Positions 1 through 7,900 of a stretch of DNA of 16,255 bases are shown here, piece by piece. The notes beneath the pieces were generated by a model that was given only the letters and a program-made list of their open reading frames with translations, was not told the DNA's origin and searched no databases. Source of the stretch: Fidelibacterota bacterium (lineage in GTDB: Bacteria; Fidelibacterota; UBA2242; JAFGTP01); assembly GCA_021735285.1 (NCBI GenBank), contig JAIPHI010000043.1:1-16255 (forward strand), written 5' to 3'. The first letter of the stretch is position 1. Every line of letters starts with the position of its first letter. The translations under genes were made by a program, and so were the position numbers.

Positions 1-1
1 T

Positions 2-460
2 GGTATCAATGATAATTTTCAGGATGCTGATGGGGATGGAGTTAATGATCTCTCTGCTAAATATATCGATAATAATAGCGATGGTAAGAACGATAATGTT
101 ATTGATCAAAATGGTGATTGGATAAATGATATTACCGGACTTATTTATAACAAAAGGACGGCTCGAGGCTCCAGGTATGGATTTGTACTGGAGGAATTGG
201 GCCAAAAGGTGAAAAAATATGCGGATACTGATGGCGACGGACATTTTGATGAACATCCTGGGAGAGGATCAGGACAAGGTCGGGGCCGAGGAAAAGGATT
301 TGATAAATTCATTGATGAAGACGGCGATGGTATTGCGGATGGCAAAGGCTTCCGCAAACATGAAGGCTTTCCCTGGGAAGATGTTGAGCCAGGAAATAGG
401 GGACAGGGAAAAGCTAAAGGTCGAGGCCGGGATCAGGGCAAACATAAAGGTAACAAATAA
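2..460 (+). CDS. 3' part of secreted Asp-rich (EF-hand/dockerin-like) repeat protein with basic G/R/K tail
   Basis: The frame is open from the left edge to the TAA at 458-460 (152 codons), so the true start is upstream and the gene is partial. An internal TTG at 197 is not a convincing start, because the repeat pattern continues on both sides of it. Visible are calcium-loop-type segments: DADGDGVND (residues 8-16 of the fragment), DNNSDGKND, DQNGDWIND, DTDGDGHFD (75-83) and DEDGDGIAD (105-113). Such DxDxDG loops occur in EF-hand, dockerin and thrombospondin-type-3-like calcium-binding proteins. Between and after the last loops the protein turns strongly basic and glycine-rich (GQGRGRGKGF, and a final stretch of alternating G, K, R and Q), giving an acidic/basic mosaic. 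No enzyme domain is visible. The stop overlaps the next ATG by one base (TAATG), so the two genes are probably translationally coupled. Calcium binding and surface location are inferences; the N-terminal signal peptide lies outside the window. Confidence 0.8.
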   Translation, partial: GINDNFQDADGDGVNDLSAKYIDNNSDGKNDNVIDQNGDWINDITGLIYNKRTARGSRYGFVLEELGQKVKKYADTDGDGHFDEHPGRGSGQGRGRGKGFDKFIDEDGDGIADGKGFRKHEGFPWEDVEPGNRGQGKAKGRGRDQGKHKGNK

Positions 461-1590
461 TGAGAAGTAAATATATTTTTTTGATAATAGTTATTTATAT
501 TTCTTCTTTATCAGGCCAATGGAATGTTAATCTAAGTAATTCATCTTCTGCGACCAGTAATTTGATCAATAATTATAAAAATGTAGAAGATGTCTATTTT
601 TATCCCCAATTTCGATTTTCTAGAATGAGTGAATATTTTACAATATATTATAGTGGAAGCGTAGTTCGAATGGTTGACAATTCTATATATAACAGAGATT
701 TCCATAAAATGGGTGTAAATTATTATCAACAACTCAATCAGGATTTGTATCTTTCTGCAGGCAGCAACTTTTTTTTGAGACGTAATCAGGATGAATTCTC
801 ATATTATGATTATAATCAATTCAAGGCTTTTACAACGTTGAAATATTATCTTAAATACAATGTATATACCAAATTGGGAGTCAGCTGGCAGTATAAAGGT
901 TTTTTAGAAGAAGATGCCTGGAATCATCATGAACTCAGTTATTGGACTCAGGCCAATATTTCATTACCCACAAGAACCACCATTCGATTGCATCTGAATT
1001 ATAGAAGCAGAGACTTTTTACCCTATGAATATGTATTAGAAGATACAAAATATAGTGAGGAAATATCTTCTCTTTGGTTAATAATAGGTAGTTTGCGACT
1101 TGCTCAATCGATTAATAGAAAAATTGGTTTATTTTCGGAGTTTAGCTATCATTATAATCCTTCTGAAGGCAATCCCTATGAAGTGGAAATTGATAGTTTC
1201 AGTCCGATTGATGATTATTTTGGATACAAAGGCTGGAATCTTGAGAATAATATCACATACCGTTTTAGCCAGCATCTTGACATGGAGCTTAATTACGAAT
1301 TTTATCAACGAAAGTATCTAAATAGGGCTGTTTATGCTTATAATTTTGAAACGGAAGAGTGGCTTGTAAATGATGAAGGATATTATATAATAAACGAATC
1401 CAATCGCTCAGATAAAGGCTCGCGAGTGACATTGACTGGAAATTATCAACTGGAAAGAATTTTTGGTAAAGCAGCCACTTTAAATTTTGAGCCCTATTTA
1501 TATTTTCGTAATAATCAATCCAATGATCCCTATTTCGAATATAAGGATTATGGAGCAGGCTTACATATTAATTATAATTTTCAATGGTAA
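460..1590 (+). CDS. Probable outer-membrane beta-barrel protein
   Basis: A 376-residue protein with a Sec signal peptide (about residues 1-19: basic start, Ile/Val/Tyr-rich core, SLSG then QW). The mature part has no long hydrophobic helix. It shows many short alternating stretches rich in Tyr, Phe and Trp separated by polar turns, and it ends in the aromatic residue W (GLHINYNFQW), as expected of the last strand of an outer-membrane barrel recognised by the BAM machinery. No family was recognised. The ATG shares one base with the preceding stop, and the sensor kinase gene begins 19 nt downstream, so all are likely co-transcribed. A role as pore, anchor for the Asp-rich neighbour, or sensed component is possible but unproven. 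It could also be a periplasmic beta-rich protein, but the composition favours a barrel. Confidence 0.75.
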   Translation: MRSKYIFLIIVIYISSLSGQWNVNLSNSSSATSNLINNYKNVEDVYFYPQFRFSRMSEYFTIYYSGSVVRMVDNSIYNRDFHKMGVNYYQQLNQDLYLSAGSNFFLRRNQDEFSYYDYNQFKAFTTLKYYLKYNVYTKLGVSWQYKGFLEEDAWNHHELSYWTQANISLPTRTTIRLHLNYRSRDFLPYEYVLEDTKYSEEISSLWLIIGSLRLAQSINRKIGLFSEFSYHYNPSEGNPYEVEIDSFSPIDDYFGYKGWNLENNITYRFSQHLDMELNYEFYQRKYLNRAVYAYNFETEEWLVNDEGYYIINESNRSDKGSRVTLTGNYQLERIFGKAATLNFEPYLYFRNNQSNDPYFEYKDYGAGLHINYNFQW

Positions 1591-1609
1591 GGTAGAGTAC
1601 ATAATAACC

Positions 1610-3262
1610 ATGAATTTTTTTAAAAATATTAGATTGAATATAAAGTCTGCAATATTCCTATTGTTGTTTCTGGTGTTAGTCTTTCTTATATCGGGATATT
1701 TTGAATACCGCTCCAGACAAAGAGAAGTTCTTGATTTGATGAATACAATGACCGGAAATATCATATCCACAGTAAAAAAATCTGCTGTCAATTCAATCTT
1801 GAGCTATGATTATATCGATTCCAGGAATAGTGAGTATATGAAATCTCTACTTGTTTATCTGGATAATCTGGAATCAAATGGTCAAATCAAAAGGTATTTG
1901 GTTGATAATTTAATCGAGTATTCTAATCTTGAGCAAGTTTCTATCTTTGATGGGGATGCGAGACAAATCTATGCCAGTAATAAAGAAAACTGGATATCGG
2001 ATGAACAACTAGCCAGTTTCATGCAGAGTGGAGATAGCCTGCGTTCTATTATTAATGATGGAGATTTAAGTATGCTATTGAAAAGATCCGAAGGAGGCGC
2101 TATCATAGGTCTTTTTGATAGAGAAAGTTTACGGAGATTTCAAAATAATCTGGGAATAGGAAAATTTATAAATGATGTCAGTGCTGATTCATCAGTAATT
2201 TATATTGCTATCCAGGATTTAGAAGGTATAATAGCTGGTTCGAAACGATTGGACTCATTGACGGCGATAGATTATGATCCCTTCCTCAAAAGGGCTTATC
2301 TGGAAAAGCAATTTGATTACAGAGTGAAAAATTATAAAAATCAAAAAATATATGAATCTGTAATGCCTTTTGATATTCTGCAAACTTATTATGGGATAAT
2401 TCGAATCGGTTTGAGCTATGAACCTCTTCAAAATGTTAAAAATGCAGCCATGAGAAATGTTTTTATCAGACTAATAATTCTCACAGTTGTGGGCTTTATT
2501 GTGATTAGTTACGCTATGTCTCGCAATACTATTGAAAGTTTACAACAGGAAAAAGAGCGAATTACCCGGGAAGTATATGAGTTGCAGAAAAGTTTAAGAG
2601 AAAAGGAAAAACAGAATGCAATTCATCAACTGGCAGCCGGAATTGCCCACGAGATCGGTAATCCCCTCAATGCACTTTCATTAAATGTGCAGCGTTTACA
2701 TAGAAATTTGTCCTCAGATCATGAAGATGATAGAAAATTGTTGACCCTCATCAAAAATGAGGTCAAAAGAATTGATAGAATCATAAAGCAATTTTTAAAC
2801 TTCTCAAAGCCTATCCCATTAGAGATGGAGCAAGTGGAGCTTAATAAATTAATAAATGAGGTTTCTGAGGTTTATGATGCAATCTTAAAGGAAAAAGAAA
2901 TAAGTTTATTCTGGAATCCAAATAGTCAAATGAAGGTTGAAGCTGATAGAGAAAAACTTTATCAGGCTTTGATAAATATTTTACAAAATGCTATAGAGGC
3001 CCTGCCCAATGGAGGAGAAATTACCATAGACCTTAGGGAGAAACAGGAAAACATTGAGATAGAAATATCCGATAATGGACCTGGCATAGCTGCGGAAGAT
3101 CAATCTAAGATATTTAATCTATTTTATACAACCAAGGATGATGGGACGGGAATTGGATTGTCTCAGGTTTACAAAATCATCCAGAATCATGGTGGTGATA
3201 TTAACTTTCACAGTGAATTAGGTGCGGGCACCACTTTTGTAATACAATTGCCAAAAAAGTAG
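1610..3262 (+). CDS. Membrane sensor histidine kinase (HisKA/HATPase, NtrB/ZraS-like)
   Basis: A 550-residue kinase that autophosphorylates on His and should pass the phosphate to the NtrC-type regulator encoded next to it. The ATG at 1610 was chosen because the reading frame upstream runs into the barrel gene and the protein begins naturally with a short basic segment followed by a transmembrane helix (about 13-31). Then come an extracytoplasmic sensor region of about 250 residues (about 32-282) without a recognised fold, a second transmembrane helix (about 283-303) and a short coiled coil (307-336). The H box AAGIAHEIGNPLNAL has phospho-acceptor H347. The ATP-binding domain shows the N box (N456, N460), G1 DNGPGI (488-493), F box FNLFYTTKDDG (502-512) and G2 GTGIGL (512-517). 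All catalytic boxes are intact. The gap to the regulator gene is 8 nt. No strong Shine-Dalgarno lies before the ATG, consistent with coupling to upstream translation. Confidence 0.95.
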   Translation: MNFFKNIRLNIKSAIFLLLFLVLVFLISGYFEYRSRQREVLDLMNTMTGNIISTVKKSAVNSILSYDYIDSRNSEYMKSLLVYLDNLESNGQIKRYLVDNLIEYSNLEQVSIFDGDARQIYASNKENWISDEQLASFMQSGDSLRSIINDGDLSMLLKRSEGGAIIGLFDRESLRRFQNNLGIGKFINDVSADSSVIYIAIQDLEGIIAGSKRLDSLTAIDYDPFLKRAYLEKQFDYRVKNYKNQKIYESVMPFDILQTYYGIIRIGLSYEPLQNVKNAAMRNVFIRLIILTVVGFIVISYAMSRNTIESLQQEKERITREVYELQKSLREKEKQNAIHQLAAGIAHEIGNPLNALSLNVQRLHRNLSSDHEDDRKLLTLIKNEVKRIDRIIKQFLNFSKPIPLEMEQVELNKLINEVSEVYDAILKEKEISLFWNPNSQMKVEADREKLYQALINILQNAIEALPNGGEITIDLREKQENIEIEISDNGPGIAAEDQSKIFNLFYTTKDDGTGIGLSQVYKIIQNHGGDINFHSELGAGTTFVIQLPKK

Positions 3263-3270
3263 GAGTATGA

Positions 3271-4602
3271 ATGTTATCAGTTTTTGTAATCGATGATGAT
3301 AAATCACAAAGAGAAGCTTTAGAAGCATTTTTAAAAGATATAGGATGTGAAGCCCGGACTTTCCAAAATGGACAGGAGTGCATTCAAGCAATCCAAAATA
3401 CAAATGTTGATGTTGTTATAACTGACTATCGAATGCCAGGACTATCAGGAATCGAGACACTACAGAAAATAAAAAATATTAACCCCATGATCCAGGTGAT
3501 AGTTGTGACAGCCTATGGCACAATTGAAAAAGCTGTGAAAGCCATGAAATTAGGTGCCTGGGATTATATTTCAAAACCGATTGAGATGGACGAATTAGAA
3601 ATCAAGTTAGAAAGAATCCGGGAACATTTGACGCTGGTCAAAGAAAATGAAATGCTCAAGGAGAAAATGGAGCTGCTGGAACCTGATACTGAGATTATAT
3701 ATAGAAGCAGAGAGATGGAAGAGATCATCAATCTTTTAGGCAGGATAAGTAATAGAAAGTCATCAGTATTGATTCAGGGAGAGACAGGTACAGGAAAAGA
3801 ATTGATTGCCAGAACCATTCATGACTTATCTGATAGGAAAGATGAGTCTTTTGTGGCTGTGAATTGTGCTGCAATTCCTGAAAATTTGTTTGAAAGCGAA
3901 TTGTTCGGCTATGAAAAAGGAGCCTTTACAGGAGCTGATAGTCAACGGAAAGGTAGATTTGAAATTGCTAATAATGGTACTCTGTTTTTAGATGAAGTCG
4001 GTGAAATTCCCTTGAATATCCAGGTTAAATTACTGCGTGTCTTGCAGGAAAAAGAATTTCAAAGATTAGGGTCTTCGGAAACTCATTCTACTGATGTACG
4101 GATTATTGCAGCTACAAATCAGGATTTGAAAAAACTGGTAGATAAAGGGGATTTCCGGGCAGATCTTTATTATCGTTTGAATGTTATACCAATTGATGTT
4201 CCACCTTTGCAAGAAAGGAAAGAGGACATTCCCGTTTTAGTTGATCATTTTATAGAAAAACATACTGAAGGTGATGGAGTGAAAGGGATTAGTTCTGAAG
4301 CTCTCGATTTATTATTAAAATATGAATTCCCCGGTAATATTCGTGAACTGGAAAATATTATAGAAAGGACAGTAAGTCTAGCACGAGGAGACAAAATAAC
4401 GTCTGATCTTTTATTTCTCGATTCTGAAAAGGATACCAAGAGCCGGGATTTAAATACAAAAGTGGCTAATTATGAAAAAAGTTTAATTAAAAAAGCACTA
4501 TCTGACAATGATAATAATCAAACCAGAGCCGCCAGAGATTTAGGAGTTTCCGTCACAACTCTGAATTATAAAGTTAAAAAATATTTTGGAGAGGAATCAT
4601 GA
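3271..4602 (+). CDS. NtrC-family sigma-54-dependent response regulator
   Basis: A 443-residue three-domain activator. The receiver domain (about 1-120) has the acidic pocket D8/D9, phospho-acceptor D52 (ITDYRMPG), T80 and K102. The AAA+ domain (about 142-370) has Walker A GETGTGK (170-176), the sigma-54 contact loop GAFTGA (217-222), Walker B LFLDE (238-242) and putative arginine fingers in DFRADLYYRL (294-303). The C-terminal Fis-type helix-turn-helix is about residues 416-438 (NQTRAARDLGVSVTTL). When phosphorylated such proteins oligomerise, bind upstream enhancer sites and use ATP to open sigma-54 promoters. The start is fixed by AGGAG at 3261-3265, five bases before the ATG; this SD overlaps the kinase stop. 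The kinase is the obvious partner. No canonical -24/-12 promoter was found in the intergenic regions of this window, so the targets are probably elsewhere or upstream of the left edge. Confidence 0.97.
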   Translation: MLSVFVIDDDKSQREALEAFLKDIGCEARTFQNGQECIQAIQNTNVDVVITDYRMPGLSGIETLQKIKNINPMIQVIVVTAYGTIEKAVKAMKLGAWDYISKPIEMDELEIKLERIREHLTLVKENEMLKEKMELLEPDTEIIYRSREMEEIINLLGRISNRKSSVLIQGETGTGKELIARTIHDLSDRKDESFVAVNCAAIPENLFESELFGYEKGAFTGADSQRKGRFEIANNGTLFLDEVGEIPLNIQVKLLRVLQEKEFQRLGSSETHSTDVRIIAATNQDLKKLVDKGDFRADLYYRLNVIPIDVPPLQERKEDIPVLVDHFIEKHTEGDGVKGISSEALDLLLKYEFPGNIRELENIIERTVSLARGDKITSDLLFLDSEKDTKSRDLNTKVANYEKSLIKKALSDNDNNQTRAARDLGVSVTTLNYKVKKYFGEES

Positions 4603-4676
4603 TTTGTAATTCTATTTTAATTTGGGTGCGCAATAATTTACGCATTGGTTTTATATGGATACTTGAAAACTGCTGA
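4599..4676 (+). CDS. Possible 25-residue hydrophobic small ORF overlapping the regulator stop
   Basis: An ATG at 4599 overlaps the regulator's TGA (ATGA, 4599-4602) and opens a 25-codon frame ending at TGA 4674-4676. Upstream lies GGAGAGG (4588-4594), a good Shine-Dalgarno at suitable spacing, although it is also regulator coding sequence. The peptide starts MICNSILIWV and ends FIWILENC: mostly Ile, Leu, Trp and Phe with a central Arg/Asn segment and a Cys near each end. The stop codon forms the left edge of an AT-rich hairpin followed by five T's. This arrangement fits a translationally coupled micro-membrane peptide, but an ORF this short arises easily by chance and no family is recognised. 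Confidence 0.22.
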   Translation: MICNSILIWVRNNLRIGFIWILENC

Positions 4677-4961
4677 TAATATTGGGATTATCATTTTTAA
4701 GAAGAATGGCATAATTGTTGTGCAGCTTATAAAATGGAAGGATATACTTGATTTTGATATAAATCACAGTTAGAGTCAAGTTTAGTTTTTACTTTGTATT
4801 GGGGTTTTGGGGAGAAATCAAAAATGTTTGTTTAAAAAGAAGATAATGGGTTTTTAAAAATTAATTTTAATTATAAGTAGAAAAGGATCAGTTTAAATTT
4901 TCATGAATCCATTAAGGAATGAATCTGTTAATCGATAATATTTAAATATAAGAGGTTTGCA
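4603..4961. other. Intergenic region between regulator and Big-repeat protein
   Basis: 359 nt, very AT-rich. It holds the possible small ORF (to 4676), a weak hairpin (4674-4698) and an imperfect dyad TGCG-N10-CGCA (4627-4644). It also holds a 7-bp direct repeat ATGAATC at 4903-4909 and 4919-4925, close upstream of the next gene. The Shine-Dalgarno AGAGG (4951-4955) precedes the ATG at 4962. A scan for GG-N10-GC, the core of sigma-54 promoters, found none; the closest look-alike (TGGC at 4707, TGC at 4721) has the wrong spacing. No convincing sigma-70 pair stands out, but the next gene presumably has its own promoter here. Confidence 0.6.
4674..4698 (+). terminator. Weak AT-rich hairpin with T-tract after the two-component operon
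   Basis: A perfect 7-bp inverted repeat, TGATAAT (4674-4680) and ATTATCA (4687-4693), with a 6-nt loop, is followed directly by TTTTT (4694-4698). This is the shape of a Rho-independent terminator, but the stem contains only one G-C pair and would be unstable. Its position after the last gene of the run supports the call. It could be chance in such AT-rich DNA. Confidence 0.35.
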
Positions 4962-7900
4962 ATGAAAAAACTCGCTATATTAATTTTAATGATATCAATT
5001 TTTGTAACGGCCGGTTATGGTCAAAATGGACAAGTTAATGAAATCATTGTCACGCCCCAGAATGCTAAAATAAATGTGGGGGATACCATCCAATATGAAG
5101 CGGTTTATTTTGATTCCATCGGAATCCAGGTGGATACTACTTTTAACTGGTTGGTTATACCAGACAGTATCGGAATTTTTGAAAACAGCTCATTTATTGC
5201 TCAGAAAGAAGGCGAAGCTGAAGTTAGAGCTCAATTAGATTCGATTACGGGGACTGCTGAGATCGAAGTAGAAGAACCTGAGGAAGCGGAAAGTGAAGAG
5301 TATATTGAAATTCGACCCGAGAGGGAAAAAATAGTAGTTGGTGATACGATCGAGTATTATGTCCAATATACAAATTCTGAAGGAGCTAAAATAGATACTA
5401 ATGCTGCCTTTTCGTTTTTTCCGGATTCATTAGCAGAGTTTAAAGCAGGCCATTTATTAGTTGCCAAAGTTGCTGGAGAAGGAATCGTAGTGGCAAATAT
5501 GGGAGAGCTGACTGATAGCTTAGAGATTGAAATCGAAGCTTATGAAGATGATGAGGCAGGAGACAATGATGAGGATGAATTTGAGAATCCTGCCATAGAA
5601 ATTCATCCTCAGAAAGATGAAATGACTGTTGGTGATAGTTTAGAATATTATGTACAATACACAGATTCTAACGGAGTACAAACCGATACTAGCGCTGTTT
5701 TTACCTTTACTCCTGATTCCATTGCTGAGTTCACTGAAAACATATTGATAGCTAAAGCAGCTGGCGAGGGTTTTATCATAGCAAATATGGGTGATCTAAG
5801 TGATACATTAGAGATGGAAATAGAAGCCAAAGAAAATGATGATGAAGAAGAAAATGAAGAGGAAAATCATCAACATTTACCCCGCCTTAGAATTTCTCCT
5901 CGTACGGAAGTGATAACTTTAGGGGATACCATTCAATATAATATTGTCTATGTAGATACAAACGCTGTTCAAACCGACACAACAGCAAATTTGACGGTAT
6001 TCCCTGATTCTCTAGGAAGTTTTGTGGAAGAAAATCATTTTATTGCAGAAAATGTAGGAAAAGGCTTCCTTGTTGCCCAATTAAATAATCTAACTGATTC
6101 CCTTGAGATAGAGATAGAGAAAAGAGAAGAAGAGCAAGATGATGAAAATGAGAATGGAGAAGAACATGAATATAATTTACAGCATAGATTGGCAGTTACA
6201 CCCAAAGATACAATCGTAAATGTTGGGGCAGAAATAAACTACAGTATTAAGTTTGATAATGACGAAGGTTTAAACGATACTACAGCAGTAGAATGGGAAA
6301 TGGAAGGTATGGATATTGGAACTTTTGCTAATGGTGCTTTGACTACTACTGCTCCGGGATTCGCTTTAATTAAAGCCAAGCTTGGAGACTATATTGGCTC
6401 AGCTTTTGTGATTGTTGAAGATGCTGCAAGTGATAGCGATGTCAATACAATCGAGATTACCAGAGACCATCCTGCCCCTCATAAAGATTATAAAACAATT
6501 AAAAATATTGAGGAAGGTGAAAGTTGGCGCATTGGTGGTTTTCCTCATCCCTTAAATGTCTATAATGGTGGAATGATATATTTTCCCCACGGCAGTCTGA
6601 CTGAAGATATTAGAATTCATATCAGTATTCCGGATTTTGCGCAAGGCAATGATAGTACTGAATTTAATCAGCATAAAATGCTTTCCAGTATAAATTTTAA
6701 AGTATTTGTAGAAGATAGTCTAACAGAACCGTATCACTTCAATTCTCCATTAATAGTTGGCCTGGTTTATAAAAGAGGCTTATTAAAAAATCTCAACATC
6801 GATCCTGAAACTCTGGGACTCTATTTTGTAGAAGAAACCGAGGAAGGGCTAGAATTTGAGCCTGAAGGTATCCATAATACCACACTATCCTATTACCGCA
6901 ATCTGATTTTCTCTAATGTTGAACATTTCAGTACTATTGCAATCAGAGGCAGTGAGGAAGGTTCAAATATACCTGATGGTAATGGTGATGACGATCAATT
7001 TGCGGAGATTCAAATTTATCCCCGAACTAAGAAGATCACTTTAGGAGATACCATTCAGTATAATATTAACTATATTGATTCAAACGAAGTAAAAACGGAT
7101 ACTGTGGCTAATCTAAAAGTAAAACCCGACTCTTTAGGTACGACTGTTGACAATCATCTTTTTATTGCTGAGAGTGAAGGTGAGGGGCATATAATTGCCC
7201 AATTAGATACATTGACAGATACTCTGGAAATTGAAATAGAGAGAGGTGAAGAACAAGAAAAGGATAATGAAAATGAAGAAAACTATAATTTGCAAAATAG
7301 ACTTATACTTTCGCCACAGGATACAATAGTTAATGTAGGTTCTGTTATAGATTTTCAGATCAAATATCAATCTGAAAACAGTCTGGTAGATACGACTGCG
7401 GAAGAATGGGAAATGGAAGGTATGAATATTGGCGAATTGACCAATGGAAAATTGACGACGGATACAACCGGATTTGCCTTAATTAGAGCAAAATTGAGTG
7501 AGAATGTAGGAACAGCAATTGTCATAGTTGAAGATGCTGAAGGAGATAGCGTTAACAATACTATTCAGATAACTAGACCGCATATGAATCCTATGCAGGA
7601 TTTTAGAGTTGTTAAAGAACTCCAGGAAGGAGAAATCTGGCGAATCGGTGGTTTCCCTCATCCTTTGAATGTTTATAATGGTGGAGCAATTTACTTTCCA
7701 AAGGGAAGTCTGGATGAGGATATCAGGATCCATATAAGTTTACCTGATTTTGTTAATATTAGTCCGGATACTGTTGAATTTGGACCGCATAATATTTTGA
7801 CTGGAATAAATTTCGAGGTTTATGTAAATGATACTTTATCAGAACCTTACCATTTCAATACACCTTTGATAGTCGGCATGGTATATAAACGGGGACTACT

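Noticed and set aside
541..732. Minus-strand ORF inside the barrel gene, and similar antisense ORFs elsewhere
   Set aside because: They lie wholly within well-supported genes on the other strand and have low-complexity, AT-driven composition with no recognisable domains.
1487..1609. Upstream in-frame extension of the histidine kinase starting inside the barrel gene
   Set aside because: It would overlap the barrel gene by about 100 nt, and the natural N-terminus (short basic segment plus transmembrane helix) begins at the ATG at 1610.
4707..4724. TGGCATAATTGTTGTGCA as a sigma-54 promoter
   Set aside because: GG and GC are 12 nt apart instead of 10, and at correct spacing the GC is GT, so a key base is missing.
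5267..7294. Recurrent E/D-rich stretches as a CRISPR-like or nucleotide repeat array
   Set aside because: They are in frame, differ in length and sequence, and are explained as acidic protein linkers.
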